DNA from: Dryomyza anilis
Lineage: Eukaryota; Arthropoda; Insecta; Diptera; Dryomyzidae
Assembly: GCA_951804985.1 (NCBI GenBank)
Contig: OX638130.1
Coordinates: forward strand, 82,454,583-82,518,582
Direction: 5' to 3'
Length of the DNA: 64,000 nt
Under the pieces are notes generated by a model. That model ran no database searches and was not told where the DNA came from. It saw only the letters and a program-made list of their open reading frames with translations. Position numbers and translations under genes: made by a program. This document shows positions 11,725 through 23,882 of the stretch, in pieces. Within the stretch, counting starts at the first letter, position 1; each line of letters opens with the position of its first letter.

Positions 11725-12018
11725 AGCCGCGGTAGCTCATTGGTTAGTGCGTTGGACTGCGAGCCGAAAGGTCCCCGGTTCAAGTCTGGGCTGGGGCTAA
11801 CAACATCTTTTAATAGAAACATTTTTCTATACCGCGCTACCTCTCGGCAGTAAATGGCAAACCTCCGAGAGTAGAAACATTGCCTATGAAAAGCTCTCAC
11901 CCGCCGTTCGGATTCGGCAATAAATTGTAGTACAAAAATAACACGCACAGCTCAAAATGGTGAGAGAGCTCGGCCGAAATTCTATACAGGACTGTATTGC
12001 CAAACTATTATTATTATT
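11725..12018 (+). mobile_element. tRNA-derived SINE, copy 1
   Basis: The 5' head resembles a tRNA with an RNA polymerase III A box (TAGCTCATTGG) and B box (GGTTCAAGTCT). A tRNA-unrelated body of about 200 bp follows (including CCGCCGTTCGGATTCGGCA and GAGAGAGCTCGGCCGAA), then a tail of ATT repeats. It is flanked by ATATCAT at 11718-11724 and 12019-12025. Target duplications and a 3' simple tail indicate LINE-driven retroposition. Not a functional tRNA gene: the 3' half of the cloverleaf is absent. Confidence 0.93.
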
Positions 12019-12025
12019 ATATCAT

Positions 12026-12496
12026 TATGCTATATAAATTAAACATTTACCAAACTGATCTCCCACGTGTACCGAGCACCTCTTTCTCAGCAAGTGTGAT
12101 CCTAAAGTGAAGATCTTGGAACAAAAACGGAGAAGAAAAAAAAACATAGAGTATTTCAATGCATTTTTTCAATTTTTCAACTTTTAATTACTATAAAAAA
12201 TAGAGATAAAGCCTTCTGGCCCTAAAATTTTGCATTCCTATAATTTTAGGTATACTTGATCTATTAATCATTATCATTAAATCGAAAAACTGCGGAAGTT
12301 TCGGGATAACTTTACTTTATAAAGCTGGTCTCAAAAAAAAAAAACGCCCCCTAGAAGGGGCGTATGGTGTCGAAAAACAACAAGTTTGTTGCCGCCCGCC
12401 ACCTTGGAACCGCCCATAAATCGAAAACCGACCGAGTGTGGTTTTTGAATTACTACGAAGTGGGCGTGGCAAAAAATTGTCAAACGTTGCGAAAAC
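12026..12496. other. No gene seen
   Basis: AT-rich, with a short hairpin CGCCCCCTAGAAGGGGCG at about 12345-12362 next to a poly-A run. Confidence 0.5.
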
Positions 12497-13067
12497 CAGA
12501 CCTCAAAAATTTAAAAATAAAAAAATGACCTCAAGGTCACGTCGTACCCGTCAAATTCCAAGAAAAGTGGAGTGGCAAAATAAAAAAAAATAAAAATTTC
12601 ATGACCATGAAAATTTGTATGGCCTGAAAATTTTGGGTACACTGAGAACAAAAAAACATGTTTTCTTCAAAAAAGTTATATATGAGTCTTGTACACTTAG
12701 TTAATCAATGTGATAAAACTCGTCATCTTCTACACTAACTTAATAAGTATGATGAAAAGCGCCGCTGGCAAAATTTTTTTCCAAAAAATCGCTCGATTTT
12801 TTCAAAAAAAAAATAAATTATTTTTAGCTAATTTATTTATTTTTTTTCTGGGTGTAGAATTTATTTTTTTTGGCATATAAATTTCCATGGCATTGTCTAT
12901 CTGAATGTTAAGGATTTTCAATATTTTATTATTTTCATTTTATTTTATATTTTATTATTTTGCCACTCCCATTTTCCAGGAATTTAAGTTTGAAAAAAAA
13001 AACAGGTTTTTGATTTTTAAGGGGTACCACGTGACCTTGAGGTCACTTTTTAATTTTTAAGGTCTGG
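12497..13067. repeat. Palindromic repeat with a MITE at its centre
   Basis: Inverted arms at 12497-12637 and about 12857-13067. Both share CCAGACCT..AAAAATT, TGACCTCAAGGTCACGT and GGAGTGGCAAAATAA when the right arm is reverse-complemented. The axis is occupied by a TA-flanked element. No coding content. Confidence 0.7.
12640..12854. mobile_element. TA-flanked MITE, TIR CACTGAGAA / CACCCAGAA
   Basis: A 215-bp element starting CACTGAGAACAAAAAAA and ending TTTTTTTCTGGGTG. It is flanked by TA at 12638-12639 and 12855-12856. The TIR resembles the CACAGAAAAA TIR of the MITE at 5949. It sits at the axis of the palindrome at 12497-13067. Confidence 0.7.
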
Positions 13068-13804
13068 ATTAAAGAACGACGACCTATTCTGACTAACTAA
13101 ACTTTAGAAATCTAGAAAATCTAGTACAAGATGGTTATCATTTTCCCAAATTACGACTTTATTTTCGAATAACTAAAGTTTAAGTGGCACTAACAAGAAA
13201 AATATTCACTGTTAGTGGGGAACGTTAAAATGTTCGATGGTATGATTCAAGTTTTCGAGTTTCAATAGATTTAAATATGCCCTCCCTACACAGTGAGATT
13301 TAGTGAATTTTTCATGATGTTTCGGACACACATAACTCATTTGGATAACATCTTTGTTTGGTATTTATTTTCCCACTGTATTGTGGATATATGTTACAGT
13401 TCATATTTTTTACAATAATTCGAATATGCAAATATTATAGTTTCTTTGTTCACTGTTAAAATACAAAAAAATGACCACAGTATCGATACGAGCCATCATT
13501 CAAAGACGAGCCATAATTCAAACAAAAATAAGCTAACAATACGGATGTCTAATATATTTGGACATTGGACATTTTATGGCTTTCCAATAAATGTCAACTT
13601 CGACACATGAAATTCAAAGTTTTGGGTGGTATTTTTTTCATTTGTTTAAAATTTAAAGACACACTCGAAAATGATAGTTCATGGCAAGCATGCCATCTAT
13701 GGCTAGTTAGAGATTATGGCTTGACATTAGTAATCGCCACTAGTCATGAGCGATAGTTGGTGTACACTCGATGTAGGCTTCATCAGCAGTACAATCAATA
13801 GTTA
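13068..13804. other. AT-rich DNA, no gene seen
   Basis: Nothing recognised in about 740 bp. Confidence 0.55.
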
Positions 13805-14541
13805 TACCCTACACCTATGAGGTACAGGGTATATTAACTTTGTGCATATATTGTAACGCCCCTTAGGAGGCGTGTCCGGTATGGAAAAGTATATATATTC
13901 TTGATCAGCATCACTACCCGAGTCCGTTTAGCCATGTCCGTCTGTCTGTCTGTCTGTCTGTCTTGCTGTCTTGCTGTCCGAATACAGAATAACTTGAGAA
14001 ATACTGATTAGAATGCAATGAAATTTCGACTCAATATATTTTAGCCAAAAGTAGGAAATGAGTTTGAAAATGAGCCAAATCGGTCAACGGACACGCTCAC
14101 CTCCCATACAAGTCACTTTTATATAACTCTTTCGGAACTAATAACTCGAAATGTATTCAAGGTATAGTTATAAAATTTAAAAGGTATTGTTATAATTCAC
14201 CTATAAATCAAATCTATGAAATATTAGCATTTAAAAATTTTAAATATAGGCGTGGTCCACCCAATTATATTTTAAATTTTTTTTTTAGTTGTTTATACTT
14301 TTATATAAATTTTTTAATTTATGGGGATATAAGGCGTAAATGTCTGATTTTTGAATAATATTCTGAGGGTGGGGAGGTTCAGCATAATTAAAAACTTTTA
14401 AATTAAGGTATGCAATTAAATATTCCACATTAATATCCCCACCAAAGGTGTAGGGTATTCCATAGTCGGGCCCGACCGACTATAAAAATCCGCCCTTTTT
14501 TGTGACCGAACTTACCCATGTGACCTAACTTTCCCAACTCG
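13805..14541 (+). mobile_element. Family A interspersed element, copy 1
   Basis: The start TACCCTACACCTATGAGG folds with the following CAGGGTA. Then come TTGTAACGCCCCTTAGGAGG, TATATATTCTTGATCAGC, a CTGTCTGT run, and TAGGGTATTCCATAGTCGGG. It ends TTTCCCAACTCG, followed by TTTTA. No open frame. Seven copies occur in the window. The superfamily is unknown to me. Confidence 0.85.
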
Positions 14542-14546
14542 TTTTA

Positions 14547-15459
14547 TTTACATTTAATGACTTTTCTAAATATATGTGTCCTTTTTAGTTGTTTTTACAT
14601 GGTTTCTTCACTATCTATAATTATTAAAATTTGTAGGCTATAGCATAAAAATATATTGTGGAAACACCACATGTCTTGCCAGAAATGTCGCACATTATAG
14701 TATGAATTTTATGTTTCGGAATAAATTCAAATCAAAATTATAATTAAAAATTTCCATTTCATAAATTTGAAATAATTTAAATTCGCAGAACAAATATCAA
14801 TAATAATGATTGAAGTTTTTTCAATAATATGTTTTAATTTAATTTAACCATATCAATTTTCCGGCACAAACATAAATACGTGTGTCATAAACCTAACCAC
14901 GAGATATGGTTGGTGGAGACGCGGTGTTAGTTGGTCAATTAAATTCAATAAAGCTGTGCAAAATTATTTGTATTTATTGTATTTTATATTCTGCAAAAAT
15001 TTGAATTTAATCTAACGGATTAAAATTGTTATTTATCGAGCAAATGCATTAAAAATATTTGTCAAAATCGCATAAAAAAACAATTAGTTATTGTTTGTCA
15101 AACATAGAGAGCACTTTGGCGCGGGGTGGGCTTTAAAACCATTTGAAATAATTCAATAAATCGCTTAATACTCAATTTGTTTTTGATACTTTTTCTATGA
15201 CTTATTTCTTTTTTTTTTTATTTGATGTTGCAATAAATGCATCGAATTGGAAAAATAACAGCGAAATGCTTTTTGAGACCTTTGAGACCGCATAATACTA
15301 AATCAATAATAAATTTGCAACATTTAATTGCTGCATTGTTTGTCAGCAACAGGAATAGTAACAACATATGGCTCGCAGTGTTGCCAACGTGGTGCATTTT
15401 AGAATTCTGTTATTTTTGATTTTTGCTCAGTTTTTATTTATTGCGTCTGTTGTGATTGC
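14547..15459. other. AT-rich DNA, no gene seen
   Basis: No repeat or gene recognised. Confidence 0.5.
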
Positions 15460-15975
15460 GTGCCATGCCGAAATCTGCGGCACTTCATTCGGTGGCAAAT
15501 TTATTGCATTAGCTGCGCGCACACTGACGGACGACTGACTGGCTGACTGGCTGTCGCACTGCACGACTCAGCGCCCCACCAAATGTTTTAGACTGTGTCG
15601 CATCCTGAATCCCCATCCATTCTGTGCCTACTACATCATGCGCGGATTTATTCGATTTTATTTCGTGCAGCAATTTATTTGTGTTGACGATAAATTCAAT
15701 TCGCAATTTTGTTTTGTACGTTCGTCCGATGGTTGGCGGCATTGGGCGCTCGGGCGCTCGCAACCGGAAGTGCATGGCTGCGGCTTAAATGGCAGCCGGG
15801 TGTCAGCCATGTTGACTGCGTGCGGCGCAGCGCGGCACGGCACACAAATCGCAACAAATTGTTTCGGCAGCAACGTAAAGTGTATAAATCATAGGATTTT
15901 AGCGCATAGCATTCATTATGCAGGACATTCACACGGCGCTTCAAGCAGCTGGACTTTGGTCGGGCGTCAACGGCA
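15460..15975. other. GC-richer unique island
   Basis: This island is markedly richer in G+C than its surroundings (for example GGCGCTCGGGCGCTCGCAAC, and a GCGGCGCAGCGCGGCACGG run near 15820). Several overlapping open frames on both strands (15509-15997) follow from low stop density and none has a recognised motif. It does not match any other part of the window. Unique islands like this in repeat-rich fly DNA are often conserved regulatory or untranslated exon sequence; here that is inference. Confidence 0.4.
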
Positions 15976-16982
15976 CTGCCAAGTAACTCCCAAATGAAAA
16001 AACGCCAAAATTATAATATGATCTGTTATGATATAAATTGTGTATTTTTTAATTTTTTGGATGATGTTTCATTTTTAGCCTTTGCTTTTATTTTATCTGT
16101 TTTATTTTAGCTGTTCCAAATCTTTCAGGAGATAATTTTTAACTATTCAATTCTTTCCCTATTTTATTTCGTCTATTGTTTGGGCTGATTGTATTTAAAA
16201 AAATACACTGGCATTATTTCATTTTAGTTATTTTTTTTAATATTTTATTTTTAAAATTTAAATATTTAGTGGAATATTTTTTGGTTTTATTTCATTGGGT
16301 AATATTTTATTGGGACTATATAATAGTGTCGCGTAAACTATTAGCCGCACATCGCCAATACATGTGCAATTCTTTCTTGTCGTTATTGTAATTCTCCAAC
16401 AATATTTCACTTTGAATCGAATTTAATGATGCGAGGATATTATTGTGCCTGGTGCAAAAATGCATTTGGCATTTTGTTTGATTTTTGTTTTAAAAATTCA
16501 ATAGAAAACCATTCAGTTTTGTGCATCACTCATTGTGGATTTTTATTTAAACGGCTACCATTTTTAATTTAAAATGAACAGCTTTTCTTTGACATAAAAA
16601 TAAAATATTATTTTTGATTTACTGATGTTTTGCATGAGAGAATCGGCAAATTTTATGGAAGCAGGATTTAAATTTAAACAATTAACGATTTTAGTTTCCC
16701 ACTAAATTCAGATTCGTTTTTAGTTTTAATAACGGTTTCAGTTTACCGGTTTAATGTTTTCATTTAAAAAAAAAGTAATTATTTGTCTCATATTTATTTG
16801 AAAAAAAAGGACTTTCCTAAACATAACTTTGCAGGCATATCATATCTCTTTGGAGCTTTATACAAACACAATTATGCATTGCATTGCAAAATATTATTGT
16901 AATGACAGTCAAACATATTGTTGTTTTTGTTCAAACATATTTATGTTTAGAATGAATAATTTTAGGGGGTTGGGTATGGAAT
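15976..16982. other. AT-rich DNA, no gene seen
   Basis: Nothing recognised. About 16710-16760 has CGGTTT / ACCGGTTT words, also scattered at 20.45, 33.97, 36.8 and 58.65 kb. Confidence 0.5.
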
Positions 16983-18290
16983 CCACAATACAAAATCCAA
17001 CGTACAAAATCCACCGGTACAACATCCACCTATACAAAATCAGCCTTGTGAAAAAATTTGTAAATTTGATTCCATAACTAAATTGAAATAAACTAACATA
17101 ACTAAATTCAAATTTAGTCTTTTTATGCATGTGATAATCATAACCATCAATTTGAAGTTTTTCCCCGACTTTGTTTGATTTCAAAACAGATATATCCATT
17201 GGATATTATGCATAGTTTCATTTGGTCTTATTGGTCAAATAAATCAAATACGTGTATTTAATTGTTTTTGTTACGAAAACCCAGCCGTTGAGGTACAGGG
17301 TATATTAACTTTGTGCATATATTGTAACGCCCCTTAGGAGGCGTGTCCGGTATGGAAAAGTATATATATTCTTGATCAGCATCACTACCCGAGTGCGTTT
17401 ATCCATGTCCGTCTGTCTGTCTGTCTGTCCGTCTTGCTGTCTTGCTGTCCGAATACAGAATAACTTGAGAAATACTGATCAGAATGCGATGAAATTTCGT
17501 CTCAATATAGTTTAGCCAATAGTAGGAACTGAGTTTGAAAATGAGCAAAATCGGTCAACGGACACGCCCACCTCCCATACAAGTCACTTTTATATAACTT
17601 TTTCGAAACTAATAACTCGAAAAGTATTCAAGGTATAGTTATAAAATTTAAAAGGTATTGTTAGAATTCACCTAAAAATATGTGGTCCAAAAATGGACGT
17701 GATCCGCCCACTTTTTTTTTTCATTATTTCCCGGGTTTTCATAGTGGAAATTTCATCCGTAAATTATTAAATCAAATCTATGAAATATTAGCCTTTCAAA
17801 ATTTTAAATATAGGCGTGGTCCGCCCAATTATATTTTTCAAATTTTTTTTTTTTTTATTTTAAATTTCTTTTTAATTTATGGGGATATAAGACGTAAATT
17901 TCTGATATATGTATAATATTCTGAGGGTTAATATCCCCACCAAAGGTGTAGGGTATTCCATAGTCGGGCCCGTACCGACTATAAAAATTCGCCCCATGTG
18001 ACCGAACTTACCCATGTGACCTAACTTTCCCAACTCGTTATAACATATATTTATAAGTTTCCTTTATCATTTTTTAAAACAACGGATTTTATATACTTAG
18101 TATTGCTCATAAACGTTGTAATTGTAAGGGTAATAAACAGTGGATTTTGTACCTAAAGGTGGATTTTTTACCAAAAGGTGGATTTTGTACCAAATAAAAG
18201 TTGGATACATGAAATTGGATTTTGTGCGGGTGGATTTTGTACAGGTGGATTTTTTGAATTCAAAATATTGTGAAAAAGTGGATTTTGTGT
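16983..18290. repeat. Foldback minisatellite with unit GGTGGATTTTGTACC, split by family A
   Basis: The left arm (16983-17045) carries TACAAAATCCACC-type units of about 16-20 bp. The right arm (18140-18290) carries the reverse complement, GGTGGATTTTGTACC, in about seven units. The family A copy 17289-18037 and some 240 bp of AT-rich DNA lie between. No transposase frame. Outer ends and target duplication are not defined; the right arm stops just short of the next element at 18313. Confidence 0.65.
17289..18037 (+). mobile_element. Family A element, copy 2 (5' truncated)
   Basis: It begins within the first 20 bp of the family (GAGGTACAGGGTATATT) and ends TTTCCCAACTCG. It includes TATATATTCTTGATCAGC and a CTGT run near 17410. 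Near 17700 and 17815 it has GATCCGCCCACTT and TAGGCGTGGTCCGCCC, conserved in other copies. Confidence 0.85.
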
Positions 18291-18771
18291 CAAGTTATAT
18301 TGCCAATATATACACACAGAAAAATCCTCTTTTGGCAAGAGGTTAATTGAACCAACGTTTCAGTGTTGCAACCGAAATACATTTGTTGTAACCTCATATC
18401 ATAAAAATGAACGTATCTTATTTTTCTACAACCGAAATGTTAGTCCGCGCAACTGCACGCTCGGTTGCCGTAACCTCATGATTGCATTTTTCATTCTGCC
18501 AAAATTGACATTCGTGCATTTGTTACGGCGATTGAGTAAGTTGTTGTATCAACAAAATAAATGCCAAACGGCAACCTCATGTCTATCGGCAGTTTGGTTG
18601 CCAGTTAATTGCCAACAATTCTGGATACATGCAGAAATAAATAAACGTCGAAAACAATAGGAAATTCATTAATTAAGTTACATTGCGAAATAAATATAAA
18701 AATATTAATAAAATAATATATTTATTTAATACAAATTGCTCATTAGCTAGTGAAATATAATATAAATAAAA

Positions 18772-19382
18772 CGAGTTGGGAAAGTTAGATCACATGGGTA
18801 AGTTCGGTCACATGGGATGGACTTTTATAGTCGGTAGGGCCCGACTATGGAATACCATACACTCTTGGTGAATATATTAGTGGTATAATTTGGTGGGATA
18901 ATTTTTAATAATTTACGACTAAAATTTCCACTACAAAAAATCGGTAAAAAATGAAAAAATTCAAATGTGGGCGGATCACGCCCATGTTTGAAACATATAT
19001 TTTTAGGCGAATTCTGACAATATGTTCGAAATTTTATAAATATATATGTAATACTTTCGAGTTATCCGTTCCTATAGTAATATATAAGTGAGTTGTATGG
19101 GAGGTGGGCGTGTCCGTTGACCGATTTTGCTCAAATTCAATCTCCGAACCATTTTTTTGCTAAACGTATTGAAACCAAATTTTATTGCATTCTGACTATT
19201 ATTTTTCAAGTTATCTTGTATCCGGTCAGACAGCAGGACAGCAAGACAGACAGGCGGACATGGCATCGGGTAGTGATGCTGATCAAGAATATATATACTT
19301 TTCCATACCGGACACGCCTCCTAAGGGGCGTTACAATATATGCACAAAGTTAATATACCCTGTACCTCATAGGTGTAGGGTA
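18772..19382 (-). mobile_element. Family A element, copy 3
   Basis: Minus orientation, starting CGAGTTGGGAAAG and ending with the TACCCTACACC end at 19382. It is flanked by TAAAA at 18767-18771 and 19383-19387. It is shorter than copy 5 owing to an internal deletion. Nested in the FB2-family element. Confidence 0.85.
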
Positions 19383-19439
19383 TAAAAATATGTGACCAAT
19401 GGAAATAGTTTTTTTTTTAATTTATTGGTTATGAGCAGG

Positions 19440-19870
19440 GCATGTTTTTTATGGCTTTTGCCAAAAAATGCCATTTTTGCCATTTTTTCAATTATTTTGT
19501 AAATTTGACAATTTTGATATACTTTGCCCAAAAATGCCTTTTTGACACTCTGGCAAACCTTTTTTTAAATATTATTTTCGATTTTCTGGTTGTAATTAAA
19601 ATGTATGACGTCCTTTTCCAGTGTACTTATTTTTGTATGTTCTTAATTTTGTGAATGAAATTAACGAAATAAATATTGGACCATGTAAAAGCGAAATCGA
19701 TGATTGTAAACAATAATAGTTCATTGAAAATTTTTATAAAGTTTTTTTTTTGCCATTTTTTGACTATTTTTGTGCCATTTTTTGCCTATTTTTTTTTGCC
19801 ATTTTTACTGTTTTTTGTGCCATTTTGCCTGCCATTTTTAATGATATTTTGTACCAAAAAAAACTTGCCC
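19440..19870 (+). repeat. TGCCATTTTT-rich degenerate repeat
   Basis: Many repeats of TTTTTGCCATTTTTTG spaced irregularly at about 19468-19500 and 19750-19860. Open frames here are phenylalanine/leucine-rich artefacts of the repeat. Part of the interior of FB2 copy 1. Confidence 0.6.
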
Positions 19871-20035
19871 TGGTTATGAGGAAATAAAAATAAATGCTTG
19901 CAGATACATGTATCTTTTCATAGTTTTTTTTCAGGGAGCATTAATTAGTAGATATACTTCTAAATTGTGTGCGCGACATATTTACGCAACTATATACATA
20001 TAGAATACATAAGTTTTATATACATACAAAAATGT

Positions 20036-20331
20036 TATAATAAAATTTCAACTGGAGGTTTAGAAAACCTCATACACACCGACTAGGAGGTTACGACAAC
20101 CTCATGCTCACCAGTTTGGAGGTTGTCACAACAACATGATCACCGATTTGGAGGTTACCACAACCTCAATTTCACCAATTAGGAGATTGTCATAACCTCA
20201 TTATCACCGATTTGGAGGTTGCCACAACCGATTTAAGAGATTGTTGCATCTACTTTATCAGTTGTTGCCGCAACCGAAAGATTCGGTTGGGCAATTTAGT
20301 TGGTTGCCGCAACAAATTAGTTCTCTGTGTG
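20036..20331 (+). repeat. 32-bp hairpin repeat array (right arm of FB2 copy 1)
   Basis: Five to six units of 32 bp, typified by GGAGGTTACCACAACCTC plus a TCACCGATTT spacer. Each unit is itself an imperfect palindrome (GAGGTT pairing with AACCTC), so the array could form a row of small hairpins. Confidence 0.8.
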
Positions 20332-20333
20332 TA

Positions 20334-20639
20334 CATATAATTAAATTCAAGCATATTCAAAACAAATCTTTTCCATCCGTGTAGATAGAAATATAAATTT
20401 TGTTGACTAAAAATACTTCAATATATATATTTTAAAAACTGGTATTAATATATTTTGTATCGGTTTATTTCTCAGTTTTATTAAACGGTTTCGGTGTTAA
20501 AAATGAAATGGTTACCGTTTAAAATGCCTGGTGTTAATTGATGAATTATAGATAGTTTTTCAAAATTTACAAATCAATTATAGCCAAATAAACTGAAATG
20601 TATACATTTTAATCTACACCATTTTCAAGGTTAATTTAA
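20334..20639. other. AT-rich DNA, no gene seen
   Basis: Nothing recognised. Confidence 0.5.
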
Positions 20640-21445
20640 AATAAAAATGTTCGAAAATCAAATTATAAAGTTTGAATTGTTTTAAAAATTAGTTAAATTT
20701 TTTTTTTTATTTGTTTCTGTTATTTGGTTTATTCATCAATTATCATAACGTATATATAATATATTGTGATTTGGACAACTAAATCAATTATAAATACGGA
20801 TTGTGGCTATATCGTGACCAAAACGCAAATATTTTTGTATTTTTTACCATAACTTTTCATGGGTACAAGATAAAATAGTTATTTGAAGGCATTAATTGTT
20901 TGTTTTTAACACACCTATAGATTGGTATCATATTTAAAAATAATTTGCTAAAAAAATTTCTTGCAAATAACAAAAATTCAAAAAATATTTTATATGCCAA
21001 TCGATAGGTGCGTTTAAGGCAAACCATTAATGTGTTTAAATAACTATTTTATCTTGTGCTTATAAAAAGTTATCGCTTACAAAGAACAAAATTCGAAAAA
21101 TAGAAAATCTTGTCATGCCAAAAGGGCGAATCTTTTCGTTTTTTTGCCATAACTTTTTATTGGAACAAAATAAAATAGTACTGCAAAGCAATTAATTCTT
21201 TATTTTTGAAGCTTCTATCAATTGCCATCAATTATATTTTTGAATTTTTGAAAAATGTATGCATCATGTTTTTAAATAATGATATGTGCTTTAAAAAATT
21301 CAATTCATGTCTTTAAACCAGTACCAATACCAAACCATGTACCAATAAAAAGTTGTGGTAAAAAAACGAAAAGATTCGTCTTATTGGCTGACAAGATTTA
21401 AAATTTTTCAAATTCGCCCTTTTGGTTTTTTTTTTCAGTATATTT
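20640..21445 (+). repeat. Family D element, diverged partial copy
   Basis: Aligns with 42350-43140. Shared words in order are GTTTGAA..TTTTAAAAATTAG, TGGTTTATTCAT, CATAACGTATATA, TGACCAAAACGCAAATATTTTTGT, TTGTCATGCCAAAAGGGCGAATC and TTCGCCCTTTTGGTTTT. It contains several GCCATAACTTTTTATTGG-like units facing opposite ways. No coding capacity. Confidence 0.7.
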
Positions 21446-22291
21446 TTATATATTCAACCTCAAACATGTATAAATTATGTGGATAATACAAAGTCATAAA
21501 TCCCAGCATAAATTCATTCAGTACAACAAATTATTGTAGCCAATTACCACCGAAGCAACGCCAGCTAGCACTTCTAAGCACCAGCTTTCATCTAAATGGA
21601 CACTCGGGAATGGCGGCGACATTGTTTGTTATTGAATTCTAAATGCAACATGAATGACAAATTTTTCCAAACGCATATCAGGGGAATCGTGGGAGAGGAC
21701 ATAATTGCGCATTGCCTACGAATGCAGCACAATCATCGTTGTAATATGTTTGGTCAACAAACACTAATCCCTGCGGATGAGCAGGACCATCAGGTTCAAA
21801 TTCATGTGCCATGCCTTGGAAGTACCACAGACAACGTGCCGACACAGAAACGAGTCAGAGCCAGAACAGCACAGGATGTTTAAGGATGTTTCTTGTACAT
21901 AAGCAGATTGTTTGGGGGATAATGCCATAGTAAGAGCTGTAAACGTGCTGGGAATTCAATAATATTAATTCAAAAATAGTGTTTAAAATTACTCTGTTAA
22001 TTTACTACCGGTTACTAAAAAATATTTGATTTGTCGATGATCTACGACCAAAATAATTACAGAATTTTTCAGAAACCTATTAAAATTTACTGGGGAGAAG
22101 AGAAGTCGAAAATAAACAAATCTGCTCTTAAAATATTTTCATTAATATACCAGGGCTCGAATTTTGTTTTTTTTAGATGTTATGCAATTTTTTTAATTAT
22201 ATTAAATTTTAAGTCATTATATATAGAATTTCGTAGAATTTTCCTTATATTAAGCAATCCTGAAGTAGATTTGAAACAAAAATGAGGCATC
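21446..22291. other. Unassigned DNA with one short frame
   Basis: A 95-codon frame at 21596-21883 (+) reads like ordinary codons (QDHQVQIHVPCLGSTTDN) and lies in a slightly GC-richer patch. I recognise no domain and no splice context, and it may be chance or a decayed exon. Confidence 0.25.
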
Positions 22292-22300
22292 TTTGGTCTT

Positions 22301-22607
22301 GAATAATAATAAATAATAGTTTGGCGCTACAGTCCTGTATAGAACTTCGGCCGAGCTCTCTCACCATTTTGAGCTGTGCGTGTTATATTTGCACTCAAAG
22401 TGGTGGGACCTACAGTTTAATGCCTAATCCGAACGGCGGGTGAGAGCTTTTCATAGGCAATGTTTTACTCTCGAATGTTTGTAATTTACTGCCGAGAAGT
22501 AGCGCGGTATAAAATATGTTTCTATGAAAAGATGCTGTTAGCCCCAGTCCAGGCTTGAACAAGGGACCTTTCCGCTTGCAGCACTAACCTTGAGCTACCG
22601 ACGCTAC
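22301..22607 (-). mobile_element. tRNA-derived SINE, copy 2
   Basis: Minus orientation. The (TTA)n tail is at the left end and the tRNA-like head at the right. The B-box region has diverged. It is flanked by a perfect 9-bp duplication TTTGGTCTT at 22292-22300 and 22608-22616. Confidence 0.94.
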
Positions 22608-22616
22608 TTTGGTCTT

Positions 22617-23882
22617 AACTATATGAATTATGAAATATGTAGGTAAATTACTACATTTATTTTAAATCTTACTACATTCTGCACTTATTTTTTAAATTCG
22701 AAAATATTGATTCTCTCAAAAAAGATTGTTGTTATTAATTTAACTTCGAGGTAAATATAAATATATTACTACGTATGCAGTACTTTTTACTACATTCTGC
22801 ATTTATATCACTTTTAGAAATATTTATATATAAGAATATACTGGTCAAAGTAAAACAATTGAATGTTTTTTCGTATACAAAATTTCTCACCTTTATTTTT
22901 GAAAAGGTATCGAAAATCAATGAATATCCTCATTTACAGAATGAAAAAATTATAAATTTTGTATGGATTTATTATGAATATTCGTCTCAAATTTCAAGAT
23001 AATATTATTAGGAGTTGATGTTTTTTTATCTATCATAACATTGTTGTTTCTTGCTAAATTTTAATAGTTCCAAAAATTTTGAAAAGTAATTAAATTTTCT
23101 TACAATAATATGTAAATTATCTTACAAGATGTTTTTTTTACGATTTTTCAAATATGATAAATTGTTTTCAAATTTATATTTTTTGCCGTGTAATTCTCAG
23201 GTAGTTATTAACCGATTTCAATATTTTAAAAAGATTTACAAACATAAATATGTTGGTTTTTTAAAAAGCTATACAGTCTTGAAAGAAGCTGAGTTTTAAT
23301 TACATAATTAAGTTAAGGTACGAAAAATGGATTTTGAAGAAAGCAGTGGACATTAAAAAAAAACTTGAAAGAATACAGAAATTCTGTAAATGAGGATATT
23401 CATTGTTTTTAGATGCCAAACCAAAAATATAGGTCGGAGTTCTTGTATATTTTTGGTGTTCCACCGTTTAACAATTATATTTTATAGTTTATAGATTTAA
23501 TAACTTGGAGTAGATGTTTTGTATCTATCATAACTTTGTTGTTTCTTGCAAAATTTGAAAAGTTTCAAAAATTTTGAAAAGGTATTTAAATTTACTTTTA
23601 ATAACTGTAAAAATTTGTAGATTATCTTGCAAGATTAATTTTTAACGATTTTTCATAATTGGAAAATGTATTAAAATTTGAATTGTTTTCTCGTATAATG
23701 ATCTATAACTCAGGTTTTTTAAACCTATTTTAATAAATTATAAAGTTTTAGTAAGCTAAATATATTGGTTTTTCAAAAAGTTATACAGTTTTAAAATAAC
23801 TTACGTGGATGCTGAGTTTTAATTACATAAGTGACTCAAGGTAGGAAAATGCGAATTTGCACACAGAAGAGCAAATTAAAAA
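22617..23882. repeat. Diverged direct duplication with a perfect 25-bp inverted repeat
   Basis: About 22990-23330 and 23500-23850 are diverged direct copies, offset by about 506 bp, sharing TATCTATCATAAC, TTGTTGTTTCTTGC and CTGAGTTTTAATTACATAA. A 25-base perfect inverted repeat (22918-22942 against 23381-23405) ends GAATATCCTCATTTACAGAAT on one arm. No gene. Confidence 0.65.

Larger units (their letters stand above)
18313..20331. mobile_element. FB2-family foldback element, copy 1
   Basis: Starts CACACAGAAAAATCC and ends GTTCTCTGTGTG, flanked by TA (18311-18312 and 20332-20333). The left arm (18313-18492) and right arm (20036-20331) match those of the element at 59577-63029, which fixes the family ends. 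Both arms are rich in GTTGC / GCAACC and AACCTCAT words. The middle contains a family A insertion and TGCCATTTTT-rich sequence. No transposase is visible. TA duplication suggests Tc1/mariner-like mobilisation, but only the outermost 8-12 bp form a clear TIR. Confidence 0.8.

Noticed and set aside
11725..11800. Candidate tRNA gene
   Set aside because: Only the 5' part of a tRNA cloverleaf is present, it is followed by a constant non-tRNA body, and the same unit recurs six times with target duplications. It is a SINE.
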